Shown: piece after piece, positions 5,780 to 13,947 of the stretch | Layout of the letters: each line of letters opens with the position of its first letter | Position numbering within the stretch: position 1 is the first letter of the stretch | DNA from: Candidatus Bipolaricaulota bacterium | GTDB taxonomy: Bacteria > Bipolaricaulota > Bipolaricaulia > RBG-16-55-9 | Reading direction: 5' to 3' | Assembly: GCA_018609825.1 (NCBI GenBank) | Contig: JAHEOA010000065.1 | Coordinates: 1-29,388, forward strand | DNA length: 29,388 nt | Made by a program: the position numbers and the translations under genes | Notes under the pieces: model-generated | Database searches by the model: none | What the model was told of the DNA's origin: nothing | Seen by the model: the letters and a program-made list of their open reading frames with translations, nothing else

Positions 5780-8263
5780 TCAGCGAGCGCGAGGCCCGAG
5801 CGCCTTGGCCCACCGAACGATCGTCTCGCCCGTCTGCGGCCAGCGCGTGACGCCCAGATACCCGAACAGGGCGATCAAAAGCGACGCCAGTCCGCCCGCG
5901 ATCGGGGTGGCGTACGTGCCGAGCCCCATCGGCGGCAGCAGGTCGGTCGTGGAGTCGTTGTCCGTCTGCATGGTGCCCAGCCCGATAAGTTGCCCGTTCA
6001 GCTCCGACACCTCGATCGTGCCCGTGACGCGCTTCAGTTCCGTGTCCACGCTGGCGCCCTTCAACGGCTTCCAGTTGCCGTCCTTGAGCGCAAAGATGCG
6101 GAGCGCGTCCGGGTCGAGCCCCGGCGGCTGATCCGACTCCTTGTAGTAGAGCGTCAGCTCAGCTCGGCCCGTGTCGGCGCCGTCGACGTTGATCGTGTAG
6201 AAGCCGAGCTCCTTGTCCAGCGGCGGCGTGTCCTCCGGCGGCTGCCGATAGCGAGCCGCCAACACGATGCCCTTGGTCAACAGCTCCTGGCGTCCGTTTC
6301 GACCCAGGTTGAAAAACGCCAACTCCAGGCCGATTCGATCGCCCGCGTCGTAGGTGATGCGGTCGCTCTTCGGGGATTCCAACACGAGCGACGAGACGGA
6401 GTTGACCGCCAACTTGTCCGGCTTAGCGGGCAGCCACGGGGTCACGTCGGCCGTGGAGAGCCCGAGCACGGCGTTGCCGCTGCCCGCGAACGCCCCTGCG
6501 GGGCCGCTCGCGTCGCCCCAGAAGTTCCGGTGTGCGCTCACCCCCGTGCTCTGTTCGCCCACGCGCAGCCCGAACCGGAGGTTCTCGGTGACTTGGTTCG
6601 AGGCGATATCCGCGCCCCGAACCCTGGCGAGCTGCACGCCGCCGCTGCCGTTGCCATCCACGTGGTTGCCTTGGATGTCGACGTCGCCAACGTCGCGCAG
6701 CGCCAAGCCGACGTTCGGGTTGGCACGGACGGCGTTGCCCATGAGCACGAGCGTCTGTGTCCCTTGGGCAACGAGGCCGTCGGTGGCGTTCTCCGCCAGC
6801 GTGTTCGCCAGCAGCCGGAGCTGCTTGCCTCCTTTGATCGTCACGCCGGCGCGACCGTTCGCCGTGACCTCATTGCCGTCCAAGAAGGCGGCTGACGCGT
6901 CGGTCAGCTTCACGCCCTCGGCGCCGTTGTGATGGATGCGATTGCCCTGGAGGGAGGCATCCCGGCTGCCCTCGAGCGCGATCCCGACCGTGCCGTTGCC
7001 GGCCAGCTCGTTGGATTGATAGACGTTCGCATCCCCTTGACTGCGTACGCCGGCGTTCAGGTTGTCATGGATGCGGTTCTCGACGAAGCGGTTGCGGCGC
7101 GCGCCCTCCGACAGCGTCACGCCGACGCCGTCGGTGCGGGCGATCTCGTTGCCCTGGAAGAGGTTGTCGCTTGGTGCGCCGGAGTCATTGCTGACGAACA
7201 CCACGCCGGATCCGCTTTCGACGATCCGATTGTCGATGAGGCGATTGCTGTTGACATTCCCCGACAGACGCACACCGATGGCGCCTTGGCCCTGCGTGCC
7301 TTGAATGGCGTTGCCCTCAATGGTGTTGCCTTGCGCGCCATTCTTGAGCACCACGCCGACGGTGCGCTGGCTTTCCAGTACGTTGTTCCGAACGGTGTTC
7401 TCGCCGGCGTCCATCAAGAGAACGCCGGCCTCGTTGGAGGCGATGCGGTTGTCGGCGACGTCCGTGCCGGACGTTCGCTGGAGCGCAACCCCGACGAGCG
7501 AGTTGTCGCGAACGTCGTTGTTTTTGAACACGAGCCGTTCGCTGCGCCGCGCCCAGAGCCCGCCGAGCCCGTTGAACGCGACCGTGTTGCCCGCCAACGT
7601 CAGGTCACGCGCGTCCTCCATCAGGACGCCGAGCCCGCCGTTGCCGCGCATCTCGCTACCCGTGATCTCGACGTCCCACGCTTCGCGGAGCACGATCCCG
7701 TCGCTGCCCTGGTTATAGATCGTGCTGCCGTCGATGGAGACGCCGTGGGTGGAGGCGATCTCGATGCCGCGGTGGCCGCCCGCGATGCGGACGTCTTCCA
7801 ACGCCCCACCGCGGGCGTTGATCGTCACGGCCGTCTCGTTGCTCGCCGCCTCGACCGTCAAGTTCTCCACCCGGACGTTCGGCGCATCAAGCGTCAGTCG
7901 ACCGACGAGCGCCGTCTGGGCCGGGCTGCCCGTGGACGTCAGGGTCAGGCCCTCAACCGCCAGCGTCAGGTGCCCGACCTCGTAGCGACCGGGCGCCAGC
8001 TTGACGGTGGCATACGGCGCCGGCCGTCCGTTCTCCAGGGCGGCTTGCATCGTCCGGAAACGGGTATCGCGATCCGTGTCCTCGCTCGCGGACGCCGCCG
8101 CGTCCACGACGAGCGTTGTCGGCCCCGACTCTGCGGAGCCGACAACTCCCGTCGCGATCACGAAAGCGAGGAGGGCGAGGGGGATCAACCCGCACCAGAC
8201 GGCCAACCTCCTCTGAGCATGTTTTTCGGTCTGCTGTTGGTTCAAGCGCGTGCGCTTGGCCAT
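5780..8263 (-). CDS. Membrane-anchored right-handed beta-helix repeat protein
   Basis: 827 aa. N-terminal hydrophobic segment at ~20-42 (signal peptide or anchor), then a pectin-lyase/NosD-like start (FRTMQAALENG...LAPGRYEVGHLTL). A long series of parallel beta-helix (PbH1) repeats of about 23 residues follows, patterned N-x-[IV]-x2-N-x3-G-[IV]-x-[LV]. The helix closes with a HRNFWGDASGPAG motif shared with the upstream paralogue. Next comes a beta-rich domain (~residues 600-770, RIFALKDGNWKPLKG), then a Pro/Asp linker and a C-terminal transmembrane helix at ~786-806 with a basic cytoplasmic tail. Likely displayed outside the membrane. Binding or lyase activity cannot be predicted; catalytic residues of known polysaccharide lyases are not obvious. 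Start at ATG 8263 is set by an AGGGGGAG site just upstream. Second gene of a two-gene operon. Confidence 0.82.
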   Translation of the reverse strand: MAKRTRLNQQQTEKHAQRRLAVWCGLIPLALLAFVIATGVVGSAESGPTTLVVDAAASASEDTDRDTRFRTMQAALENGRPAPYATVKLAPGRYEVGHLTLAVEGLTLTSTGSPAQTALVGRLTLDAPNVRVENLTVEAASNETAVTINARGGALEDVRIAGGHRGIEIASTHGVSIDGSTIYNQGSDGIVLREAWDVEITGSEMRGNGGLGVLMEDARDLTLAGNTVAFNGLGGLWARRSERLVFKNNDVRDNSLVGVALQRTSGTDVADNRIASNEAGVLLMDAGENTVRNNVLESQRTVGVVLKNGAQGNTIEGNAIQGTQGQGAIGVRLSGNVNSNRLIDNRIVESGSGVVFVSNDSGAPSDNLFQGNEIARTDGVGVTLSEGARRNRFVENRIHDNLNAGVRSQGDANVYQSNELAGNGTVGIALEGSRDASLQGNRIHHNGAEGVKLTDASAAFLDGNEVTANGRAGVTIKGGKQLRLLANTLAENATDGLVAQGTQTLVLMGNAVRANPNVGLALRDVGDVDIQGNHVDGNGSGGVQLARVRGADIASNQVTENLRFGLRVGEQSTGVSAHRNFWGDASGPAGAFAGSGNAVLGLSTADVTPWLPAKPDKLAVNSVSSLVLESPKSDRITYDAGDRIGLELAFFNLGRNGRQELLTKGIVLAARYRQPPEDTPPLDKELGFYTINVDGADTGRAELTLYYKESDQPPGLDPDALRIFALKDGNWKPLKGASVDTELKRVTGTIEVSELNGQLIGLGTMQTDNDSTTDLLPPMGLGTYATPIAGGLASLLIALFGYLGVTRWPQTGETIVRWAKALGPRAR

Positions 8264-8285
8264 GGGTTTCTCCCCCTCGCGAGCG

Positions 8286-10688
8286 CTACTGCCCCTGCGG
8301 GGCGAGCGCAATGATCGCTCCCTGCCTCAGCAGGGATAGCTCGACGGTGCCCTCAACGACGTTCACGTCCGGCAGACTTTTGCCAGGAAGGGCCGTCCAC
8401 TGGCCGTCGGTCCAGACAAAGAGACGCAGGTTCGCCTCGTCGACGCCCTCGGGCAGCTCCGAGTCGGCGTACTTCATGTCCACGACGGCGCGGCCTTGCG
8501 ACCCGAAGCCGTTGGTGACGACGCTGACGGTCCGCATGGCGCTGGGCAGATCGGCCGGCGCGTAGATGGAGTTCTCCGACGGCAGCGTGTCCGCGTAGCG
8601 GGCGATGATCGCGATGCCCTTCGCCTCCGGCGGCACGTCGTGCAGCGACAGCCGCACGCCCGCCAGGTCGGTCGCGTCGACCTCGACCTTGTCGCGGCCG
8701 AAGTCGCGCAGCATGTAGCCGCTCACGGAGCTCTCGGTCTGTTCGCCCGCCCGATCGGTCAGCCACGGCACGACCGCCTGGAGGATCATGTCGTCCGCCA
8801 GATCGGTGCTGTCCCCGCCGGTGACGTCGTTATTGACAAAGACGACGGCGTTGCCGCGCCCGGCGAACACGCCCGCAGGGCCGCTGGGATCGCCCCACCA
8901 GTTGCGGCGGGCCTCGATCCGTTCGCTGGATTCGACCCAGAGGCCGAAGCGCATGTTGTCCGCGATCTCGTTCATCTGCAGATGGACGCCCTGGCAGCCG
9001 TTGACGTAGACGCCGCCAAGCGTGTTGCCCTGAACGGCGTTCATCTGGATGTCAAGCGACGTGCAGTCGACGTCCTCGGCGGCCTGGAGCGCGAAGCCTC
9101 GACCGCCGTTGGCCCGCACGGTGTTCCTCTCGGCAAAGAGCCGACTGACGCCCAGGCCGAGCACGCCGTTCTGCTGGCGGTTCTCGACCGTGTTGCCCAG
9201 CAGCCGGGTGTTCTGGGTCCCCGCAAGCAGAACCCCGTTCGGCTCGCCAGCGCCGATGGCGTTGGCCCGCAGCGTCGTCTCTTGGGTATTGATCAGCGTG
9301 ATGCCGCCGCCGTCGTTGATGTCGCCTTGGCCGTTGCCGCCGCCGTTGCCGCTGATCTGGTTGTCATGGATGACGTTACGGGGGCTCTCCTCGACGCGGA
9401 CGCCTTCGGCCCCGTTGCCCTGAACGGTGTTCTCGGCGTACTCGTCGTTGCCCCGGCCGCCCATGACGTGGACCCCGGCGGCGTTGTTGCCGTTGATGGT
9501 GTTGGCCCGTATCAGGTTCAATCCGGCGCTCGACTCCACGCGAACGCCTTCCAGGTCGGAGCCCGTGATCTCGTTGCTGTCGATCGTGTTGTTGCCCGGC
9601 TCGGCGTCGCTCTCCTCGCTCGCGATAAAGCGGACGCCGATGCTGTTGCTGTCGATCGTGTTGCCGAGCACGATGCTACCGGTGACGTTGCCCTGCAGAA
9701 GCACGCCGCTGGCGCCGGACTGATTGTTGTCGAGGATCTCGTTGCTCTCGACGGTGTTGCGCTGGGCCTGGCCGCCGTTGCCGCGCAACGCCAGTCCGCC
9801 CGCCCGATTGTTGGAGAGCGTGTTGGAGCGGACCTCGTTGTTGTCGCTGCTGACCACGGAAATGCCGAACAGTCCGTTGGAGTTGGCCGTGTTATTGACC
9901 ACCGTGTGGCCGTTGGACTGATCGAGCTTCAGCCCCTCCATCTGGTTGGTATTGAACGTGTTCTCCGTGATCTGGCCGCTGTCGCTGCCCAGCACGTGGA
10001 GTCCGGCGCCCTGGTTCAAATTGGCGGTGTTGCCCGTGATCGTGAACCGATCCGAGTTGCCCTCCAAGAGGATCCCGGTGTCGGTGTTGCTCTCCACGCG
10101 GTTGTCGGTGATCTGCAGGTCGTAGCTGCCGCCCATGGCGTGGATGCCGTAGCGGCCGTTGTTGAACAGCCGCGAGCCCGCCACGTGAGCCCCGTCGCTG
10201 GCGCCCGAGATCTGGATCCCGTCGGCCCCAGCTTCGTGGACGATCAAGCTCGTCAACTGGACGTCGCGGGCCTGCACCCGAACGCCGGTGTCACAGTCGG
10301 CGGCGTTGATGTCGAACCCGCCCAGATGGGCTTTCTTGGCGTTGATCGTGAAACAGCCCTGGATCTTCGTGCGTTCGGCGCTGCCGCTCGAGCGGATGGT
10401 CAGCCCCTTGACGTCGACCGCCAGCTCCCCCTCGCTGTAGTTGCCGGGGTCGACGACGACGGTGGCGAACTCCTGGAGCGGGCACTGCTCGGTGTCGAGC
10501 GCCGCGGACAGGGTGCGGAAGTGATCGTTGCAGTCCTCATCCTCGGCAGGCGGATTCTTGATGTCGACGAACACGGTCGGTCCGCCGTGATCGGCCAGCG
10601 CCGCCGGGGCCACCGCGAGCGTCGCCATCAACAGCGCGACACACGCAAGCGCCCAGCGGGCCGCCGCATGTCTGGAGGTCTGGGCCAT
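8286..10688 (-). CDS. Secreted right-handed beta-helix repeat protein
   Basis: 800 aa. Classical signal peptide, with AxA cleavage likely after Ala32 (PAALA/DHGG). Then an N-cap with FRTLSAALDTEQCP and VVVDPGNYSEGELAV, followed by many PbH1 repeats of about 22-24 residues, rich in Asn at turn positions (Asn ladder). The helix ends with RRNWWGDPSGPAG, and a C-terminal beta-rich domain (LRLFVWTDGQWTALPGKSL) is shared with the downstream protein. It has no C-terminal anchor, unlike its partner. The mature part has several Cys residues, two in the N-cap (CN, QCP), two in early repeats and two in late repeats, compatible with disulfides outside the cell. GCGAGGTGA precedes the ATG at 10688; the longer frame to 10823 has no signal peptide at its start. 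Function not recognised; 22 bp before its paralogue. Confidence 0.82.
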   Translation of the reverse strand: MAQTSRHAAARWALACVALLMATLAVAPAALADHGGPTVFVDIKNPPAEDEDCNDHFRTLSAALDTEQCPLQEFATVVVDPGNYSEGELAVDVKGLTIRSSGSAERTKIQGCFTINAKKAHLGGFDINAADCDTGVRVQARDVQLTSLIVHEAGADGIQISGASDGAHVAGSRLFNNGRYGIHAMGGSYDLQITDNRVESNTDTGILLEGNSDRFTITGNTANLNQGAGLHVLGSDSGQITENTFNTNQMEGLKLDQSNGHTVVNNTANSNGLFGISVVSSDNNEVRSNTLSNNRAGGLALRGNGGQAQRNTVESNEILDNNQSGASGVLLQGNVTGSIVLGNTIDSNSIGVRFIASEESDAEPGNNTIDSNEITGSDLEGVRVESSAGLNLIRANTINGNNAAGVHVMGGRGNDEYAENTVQGNGAEGVRVEESPRNVIHDNQISGNGGGNGQGDINDGGGITLINTQETTLRANAIGAGEPNGVLLAGTQNTRLLGNTVENRQQNGVLGLGVSRLFAERNTVRANGGRGFALQAAEDVDCTSLDIQMNAVQGNTLGGVYVNGCQGVHLQMNEIADNMRFGLWVESSERIEARRNWWGDPSGPAGVFAGRGNAVVFVNNDVTGGDSTDLADDMILQAVVPWLTDRAGEQTESSVSGYMLRDFGRDKVEVDATDLAGVRLSLHDVPPEAKGIAIIARYADTLPSENSIYAPADLPSAMRTVSVVTNGFGSQGRAVVDMKYADSELPEGVDEANLRLFVWTDGQWTALPGKSLPDVNVVEGTVELSLLRQGAIIALAPQGQ

Positions 10689-10855
10689 GCCGTTCACCTC
10701 GCCTTTCGTGATAAGTTCGATCACGGTCAAGCCAGGCGCGACGGCCGATCGCGCGCGCCCCGCGCTCGTCCCGGCCGGATCATGTCGCCTGACCCTGTGA
10801 TCGATCAATGGCCGTCTGTGCACAATGGCTCACCTCAGTGAGGATGGCTGGGCGG

Positions 10856-10861
10856 ATTATA
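10856..10861 (-). promoter_or_regulatory. -10 element of the beta-helix operon
   Basis: Perfect TATAAT on the minus strand (10861-10856). The -35 region is weak (best AGTTCC/TTCCCG at 15-17 nt). Transcription from here would leave a leader of about 160 nt before the ATG at 10688. Confidence 0.4.
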
Positions 10862-11021
10862 GAGGACCCGTGTCCGCGGGAACTGTGATCGCCATCACCA
10901 TGCCGACGGTCGCAAGGCGCGTCGATACCGGCAAAAGACGGGCGATTCCGCCACAGGCCCGCCGACGCCCGATGGGGAAGCACGCCCTGACCGTCGGCGA
11001 TTGATCGCATCCTTAGGCCGG

Positions 11022-11049
11022 TTGCAGGCCGCAGTGTGCGGGCTATAAT
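11022..11049 (+). promoter_or_regulatory. pdxST promoter
   Basis: TTGCAG (11022-11027), 16 nt, perfect TATAAT (11044-11049). The predicted start near 11056 leaves a short leader containing the GAGGAGGG ribosome site at 11068-11075. Confidence 0.65.
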
Positions 11050-11080
11050 GCCAGAGGGCATTCCGAAGAGGAGGGCATGT

Positions 11081-11965
11081 ATGGCTGAGCGAGGCACGTT
11101 TCGCGTCAAGTCTGGACTGGCCGAGATGCTCAAGGGCGGGGTGATCATGGACGTCACCACCGCCGAGCAGGCCAAGATCGCCGAAGAGGCCGGCGCCGTG
11201 GCCGTCATGGCGCTGGAGCGCGTCCCGGCCGACATCCGCGAGGCCGGCGGCGTCGCCCGCATGGCCGACCCGAGCAAGGTCCGCGAGATCATGGAGACCG
11301 TCTCCATTCCCGTGATGGCCAAGGCCCGCATCGGGCACTTCGTGGAGGCCCAGATATTGGAGTCATTGGGCGTCGACTACGTCGACGAAAGCGAGGTGCT
11401 CACGCCCGCCGATCCGGACAACCACATCGACAAATGGGCATTCAGCGTGCCGTTCGTCTGCGGGGCGCGCGACCTGGGCGAGGCCACCCGACGGATCGCC
11501 GAAGGCGCCGCCATGATCCGCACCAAGGGCGAGGCCGGCACGGGCAACGTCATCGAGGCCGTCCGCCACATGCGGACCATGAACAAGCAGATCCGCCACG
11601 TCATGTCCGCCGACGAGGAGGAGCTCGTCGGCCTCGCCAAAGAGTGGGGCACGCCAATGGAGGTCCTACGCATGGTCCGTGCCGAGGAGCGGTTGCCCGT
11701 GGTGAACTTCGCCGCCGGCGGGATCGCCACCCCCGCGGACGCGGCCCTGATGATGCAACTCGGCTGCGACGGCGTGTTTGTGGGCTCCGGCATCTTCAAG
11801 TCCGTGGATCCCGAGCGCCGCGGCCGCGCCATCGTCGAGGCCGTGACGTATCACAACGACGCCGAGCGGCTCGGCCAGATATCGGCCGACCTCGGCGAAG
11901 CCATGCTCGGGATGGACATGGACGACGTGGAGCCGAGCGAGATGCTGCAAACGCGGGGCCAGTGA
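11081..11965 (+). CDS. pdxS: Pyridoxal 5'-phosphate synthase, synthase subunit PdxS
   Basis: Makes pyridoxal 5'-phosphate from ribose 5-phosphate, glyceraldehyde 3-phosphate and ammonia supplied by PdxT; cytosolic 12-mer core of the PLP synthase complex. 294 aa, full length. Opening residues [19 protein letters not shown] are typical. Catalytic Asp24, Lys81 ([10 protein letters not shown]) and Lys149 ([11 protein letters not shown]) sit at the same numbers as in Bacillus PdxS. The phosphate-binding glycines appear in [38 protein letters not shown] at 11068-11075 sets the ATG at 11081; the upstream in-frame ATG lies inside the promoter region. Followed 28 bp later by pdxT, its obligate partner. 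Confidence 0.97.
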   Translation: MAERGTFRVKSGLAEMLKGGVIMDVTTAEQAKIAEEAGAVAVMALERVPADIREAGGVARMADPSKVREIMETVSIPVMAKARIGHFVEAQILESLGVDYVDESEVLTPADPDNHIDKWAFSVPFVCGARDLGEATRRIAEGAAMIRTKGEAGTGNVIEAVRHMRTMNKQIRHVMSADEEELVGLAKEWGTPMEVLRMVRAEERLPVVNFAAGGIATPADAALMMQLGCDGVFVGSGIFKSVDPERRGRAIVEAVTYHNDAERLGQISADLGEAMLGMDMDDVEPSEMLQTRGQ

Positions 11966-11993
11966 TGGCCCACGCCAGCTGTCACGGTCATCG

Positions 11994-12554
11994 ATGATCG
12001 TCGGCGTTCTCGGCCTCCAAGGCGACTTTCGCGAGCACCATCGCGCCTTCCATCAGATCGGCGTCGAGACCCGCGACGTTCGGACCGTCGAGGGGATCGA
12101 GGCCGTGGACGCGCTCGTGTTGCCGGGCGGTGAGAGCACCACCATGGCTCGGCTCATGGCGCTCTACGGCCTCGACGAGGCCATCCAACGACGAGGTCGA
12201 GACGGCTTGCCGCTGTTCGGCACGTGCGCGGGGCTGATCCTCATGGCGCGCGAGGTGGCCGGCGGCGAGCCCCAAGGACTCGGCCTCATCGACGTCGCTG
12301 TCGACCGCAACGCGTACGGCCGCCAACTCGACAGCTTCGAGGCCGATCTGGACGTCAAGGGGATCGGATCGATCCATGCCGTCTTTATTCGGGCCCCCAA
12401 GATCGCGGATCACGGGCCGAACGTCGAGGTATGGGCCGAACACGACGGCGTGCCGGTCGTGGCCCGCGAGGGCAACGTGCTGGTCAGCAGTTTTCATCCG
12501 GAGCTGGTCGGCGAGCACCGAATTCACGAGCGCTTTCTGAGCTTCGCAAACTGA
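11994..12554 (+). CDS. pdxT: Pyridoxal 5'-phosphate synthase, glutaminase subunit PdxT
   Basis: Class I glutamine amidotransferase that hydrolyses glutamine and channels ammonia into PdxS. 186 aa, full length. Catalytic triad visible: Cys78 in LFGTCAGLI, His168 and Glu170 in SSFHPEL. The GGEST segment at 45-49 forms the oxyanion-hole side, and RAPKI at 133-137 is family-typical. No clear ribosome-binding site precedes the ATG; translation probably depends on the pdxS transcript. No in-frame earlier start between the pdxS stop and 11994. Confidence 0.96.
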   Translation: MIVGVLGLQGDFREHHRAFHQIGVETRDVRTVEGIEAVDALVLPGGESTTMARLMALYGLDEAIQRRGRDGLPLFGTCAGLILMAREVAGGEPQGLGLIDVAVDRNAYGRQLDSFEADLDVKGIGSIHAVFIRAPKIADHGPNVEVWAEHDGVPVVAREGNVLVSSFHPELVGEHRIHERFLSFAN

Positions 12555-12575
12555 ACCGAATCCACGGGAGGACGA

Positions 12576-13346
12576 TTGGCACAGTCGAGCGCTTTCGCTT
12601 GGACCGATCGAGTCCGCCGCCTGGGAGGGTCGGCGATGCGCTCGACCCTCGACGTGATCTATCCACCCGACTGTCCGATCTGCGAAGCTTCGATCGATCG
12701 AGATGTTGGGCCAACGCCTCGCTTTGTCTGCGCCGACTGTCTGGCCCGCATCGACCGATTCGAGCCGCCCTGGTGCGAGACGTGCGGCGTGCCCACCCCG
12801 GATGGGATCGACCTGTGTGGGCGCTGCGGCCACGCCTCCGTGCCGTTCGACCAAGCCCGCGCGGTCGGGCCCTATGACGGCGTGCTGGCGCGGCTCATTC
12901 AGCTGTATAAGTTCCAGGGCGAACGGGCGCTGGCCCGCGATCTCGCTCGATCACTGACCGAGCGCGTCGTCGACGAGGGGATGGATGAGGCCACCGACGC
13001 CGTCACGTTCGTGCCAATGACGAGACGAGCGTTGCGCGATCGCGGCTTCAACCACGCCGAGCGGCTGGCTCGGAACGTGGGCGACGCCATCGGCCGACCC
13101 GTGATCCCTGCCCTGGAGAAGACGCGCGAGACGCGCCCCCAACTCGAGCTGCCCGAGCGGGAGCGCCTCACCAACCTGCGAGGCGCGTTCGCCGCGACCC
13201 AACTTCTGCCCTGGACCTCCATGCTGTTGATCGACGACGTGTTCACGACCGGCGCGACGCTGCGCGAGTGCAGTCGTGCGCTCATCGACGCCGGCGTCGA
13301 GCGCGTCGTCGTCGCCACGCTGGCCCGAACCGCGGAGGACGGTTAG
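12576..13346 (+). CDS. comF: ComF family phosphoribosyltransferase-like protein
   Basis: Homologue of ComF/GntX; in naturally competent bacteria ComF helps bring single-stranded DNA into the cytoplasm, elsewhere its role is unclear. 256 aa. The N-terminal zinc-binding part has paired cysteines (Cys33/36, 52/55, 67/70, 81/84). It is followed by a type I phosphoribosyltransferase domain with the PRPP motif LLIDDVFTTGATL at 217-229 and the ComF-typical FVPMTRRALRDRGFNHAERLA at 145-165. The TTG at 12576 is used because GGGAGGA (12564-12570) sits at the right distance; an ATG at 12636 would remove only the first 20 residues. First gene of the packed run to tatD. No other competence genes are in the window. 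Confidence 0.88.
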   Translation: MAQSSAFAWTDRVRRLGGSAMRSTLDVIYPPDCPICEASIDRDVGPTPRFVCADCLARIDRFEPPWCETCGVPTPDGIDLCGRCGHASVPFDQARAVGPYDGVLARLIQLYKFQGERALARDLARSLTERVVDEGMDEATDAVTFVPMTRRALRDRGFNHAERLARNVGDAIGRPVIPALEKTRETRPQLELPERERLTNLRGAFAATQLLPWTSMLLIDDVFTTGATLRECSRALIDAGVERVVVATLARTAEDG

Positions 13347-13348
13347 CC

Positions 13349-13939
13349 ATGGATATTCAGACGTTCACATTGACCCAATATCAATCCAACTGCTACGTCG
13401 TCACGTCGAACGGGCAGTCGCTGGTCATCGATCCCGGCGAGTGGGATGCGGGGATCGTCGAGGCCGTTGCCGACACCCACCTGGTCGCCGTGCTCAACAC
13501 CCACGCCCATCCCGATCATATCGGCGGCAACCCCGAGCTGAAGGCGCAACTCGACGTGCCGTTGCTGTTGCACAAGGCCGATCGCGCCTGGTGGCGGACG
13601 CTGCTCGGCCACGACCTCGCCCCCGATCGCTTCATCGAGGCCGGGGAGACGATCGAGGTGGGCGAGCTCTCATTCGAGGTCATGCACACGCCGGGCCACT
13701 GTCCCGGTCAAGTGATCCTGATCAACCGCGACGAACGCGTCATCTTCTCCGGGGATCTCATCTTCGCGGGGGCCATCGGACGGACAGACTTCCCCGGCGG
13801 AAGTGACGAGCAGATGAGAGATTCCCTGCGGCGACTCGATAGGCTGGACGGCGACTGGGCGATCTATCCGGGCCACGGCCCGGCCACGACGCTCGAGGAG
13901 GAACGCCAAAGCAACCCGTTCCTGACCGAGCTTCGGTGA
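13349..13939 (+). CDS. Metallo-beta-lactamase-fold hydrolase (glyoxalase II-like)
   Basis: Cytosolic di-metal hydrolase of the small GloB/YcbL type, likely a thioester hydrolase; substrate unknown. 196 aa. All metal ligands are present: His52-x-His54-x-Asp56-His57 in THAHPDHIGG, His117 in TPGHCPG, bridging Asp136 in FSGDLIF and His176 in YPGHGP. The GRTDFPGG segment after the bridging Asp is characteristic of this subgroup. The C-terminal substrate domain of true glyoxalase II is missing, as in YcbL. Starts 2 bp after the comF stop and ends 8 bp before dnaG, so it is translated within the same transcript. Confidence 0.92.
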   Translation: MDIQTFTLTQYQSNCYVVTSNGQSLVIDPGEWDAGIVEAVADTHLVAVLNTHAHPDHIGGNPELKAQLDVPLLLHKADRAWWRTLLGHDLAPDRFIEAGETIEVGELSFEVMHTPGHCPGQVILINRDERVIFSGDLIFAGAIGRTDFPGGSDEQMRDSLRRLDRLDGDWAIYPGHGPATTLEEERQSNPFLTELR

Positions 13940-13947
13940 GGGGGACT

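Larger units (their letters stand above)
10689..11080. other. Divergent intergenic region between the beta-helix operon and pdxS
   Basis: 392 bp without a credible gene. It holds the pdxS promoter (11022-11049), a minus-strand TATAAT (10861-10856) and a small inverted repeat CTCAC-CTCA-GTGAG (10829-10842). Between 10689 and 10855 lies what would be a ~160-nt leader of the beta-helix operon. It matches no riboswitch I recognise. Confidence 0.5.

Noticed and set aside
6929..8314. 461-codon plus-strand frame antisense to the second beta-helix gene
   Set aside because: Same explanation as for the other antisense frame; no ribosome site or domain.
5780..10688. Recurring GGCAACACCGT-like DNA words in the beta-helix genes that resemble a repeat array
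   Set aside because: They are the coding trace of degenerate protein repeats (~69 nt period, variable), not a CRISPR or satellite: no constant repeat and no unique spacers.
8496..10841. 781-codon open frame on the plus strand, antisense to the 800-aa beta-helix gene
   Set aside because: Mirror frame caused by high GC and the repetitive Asn/Gly/Val codons of the real gene. The product is Arg/Asp/Val-rich without any domain; the minus-strand protein has signal peptide, repeats and ribosome site.
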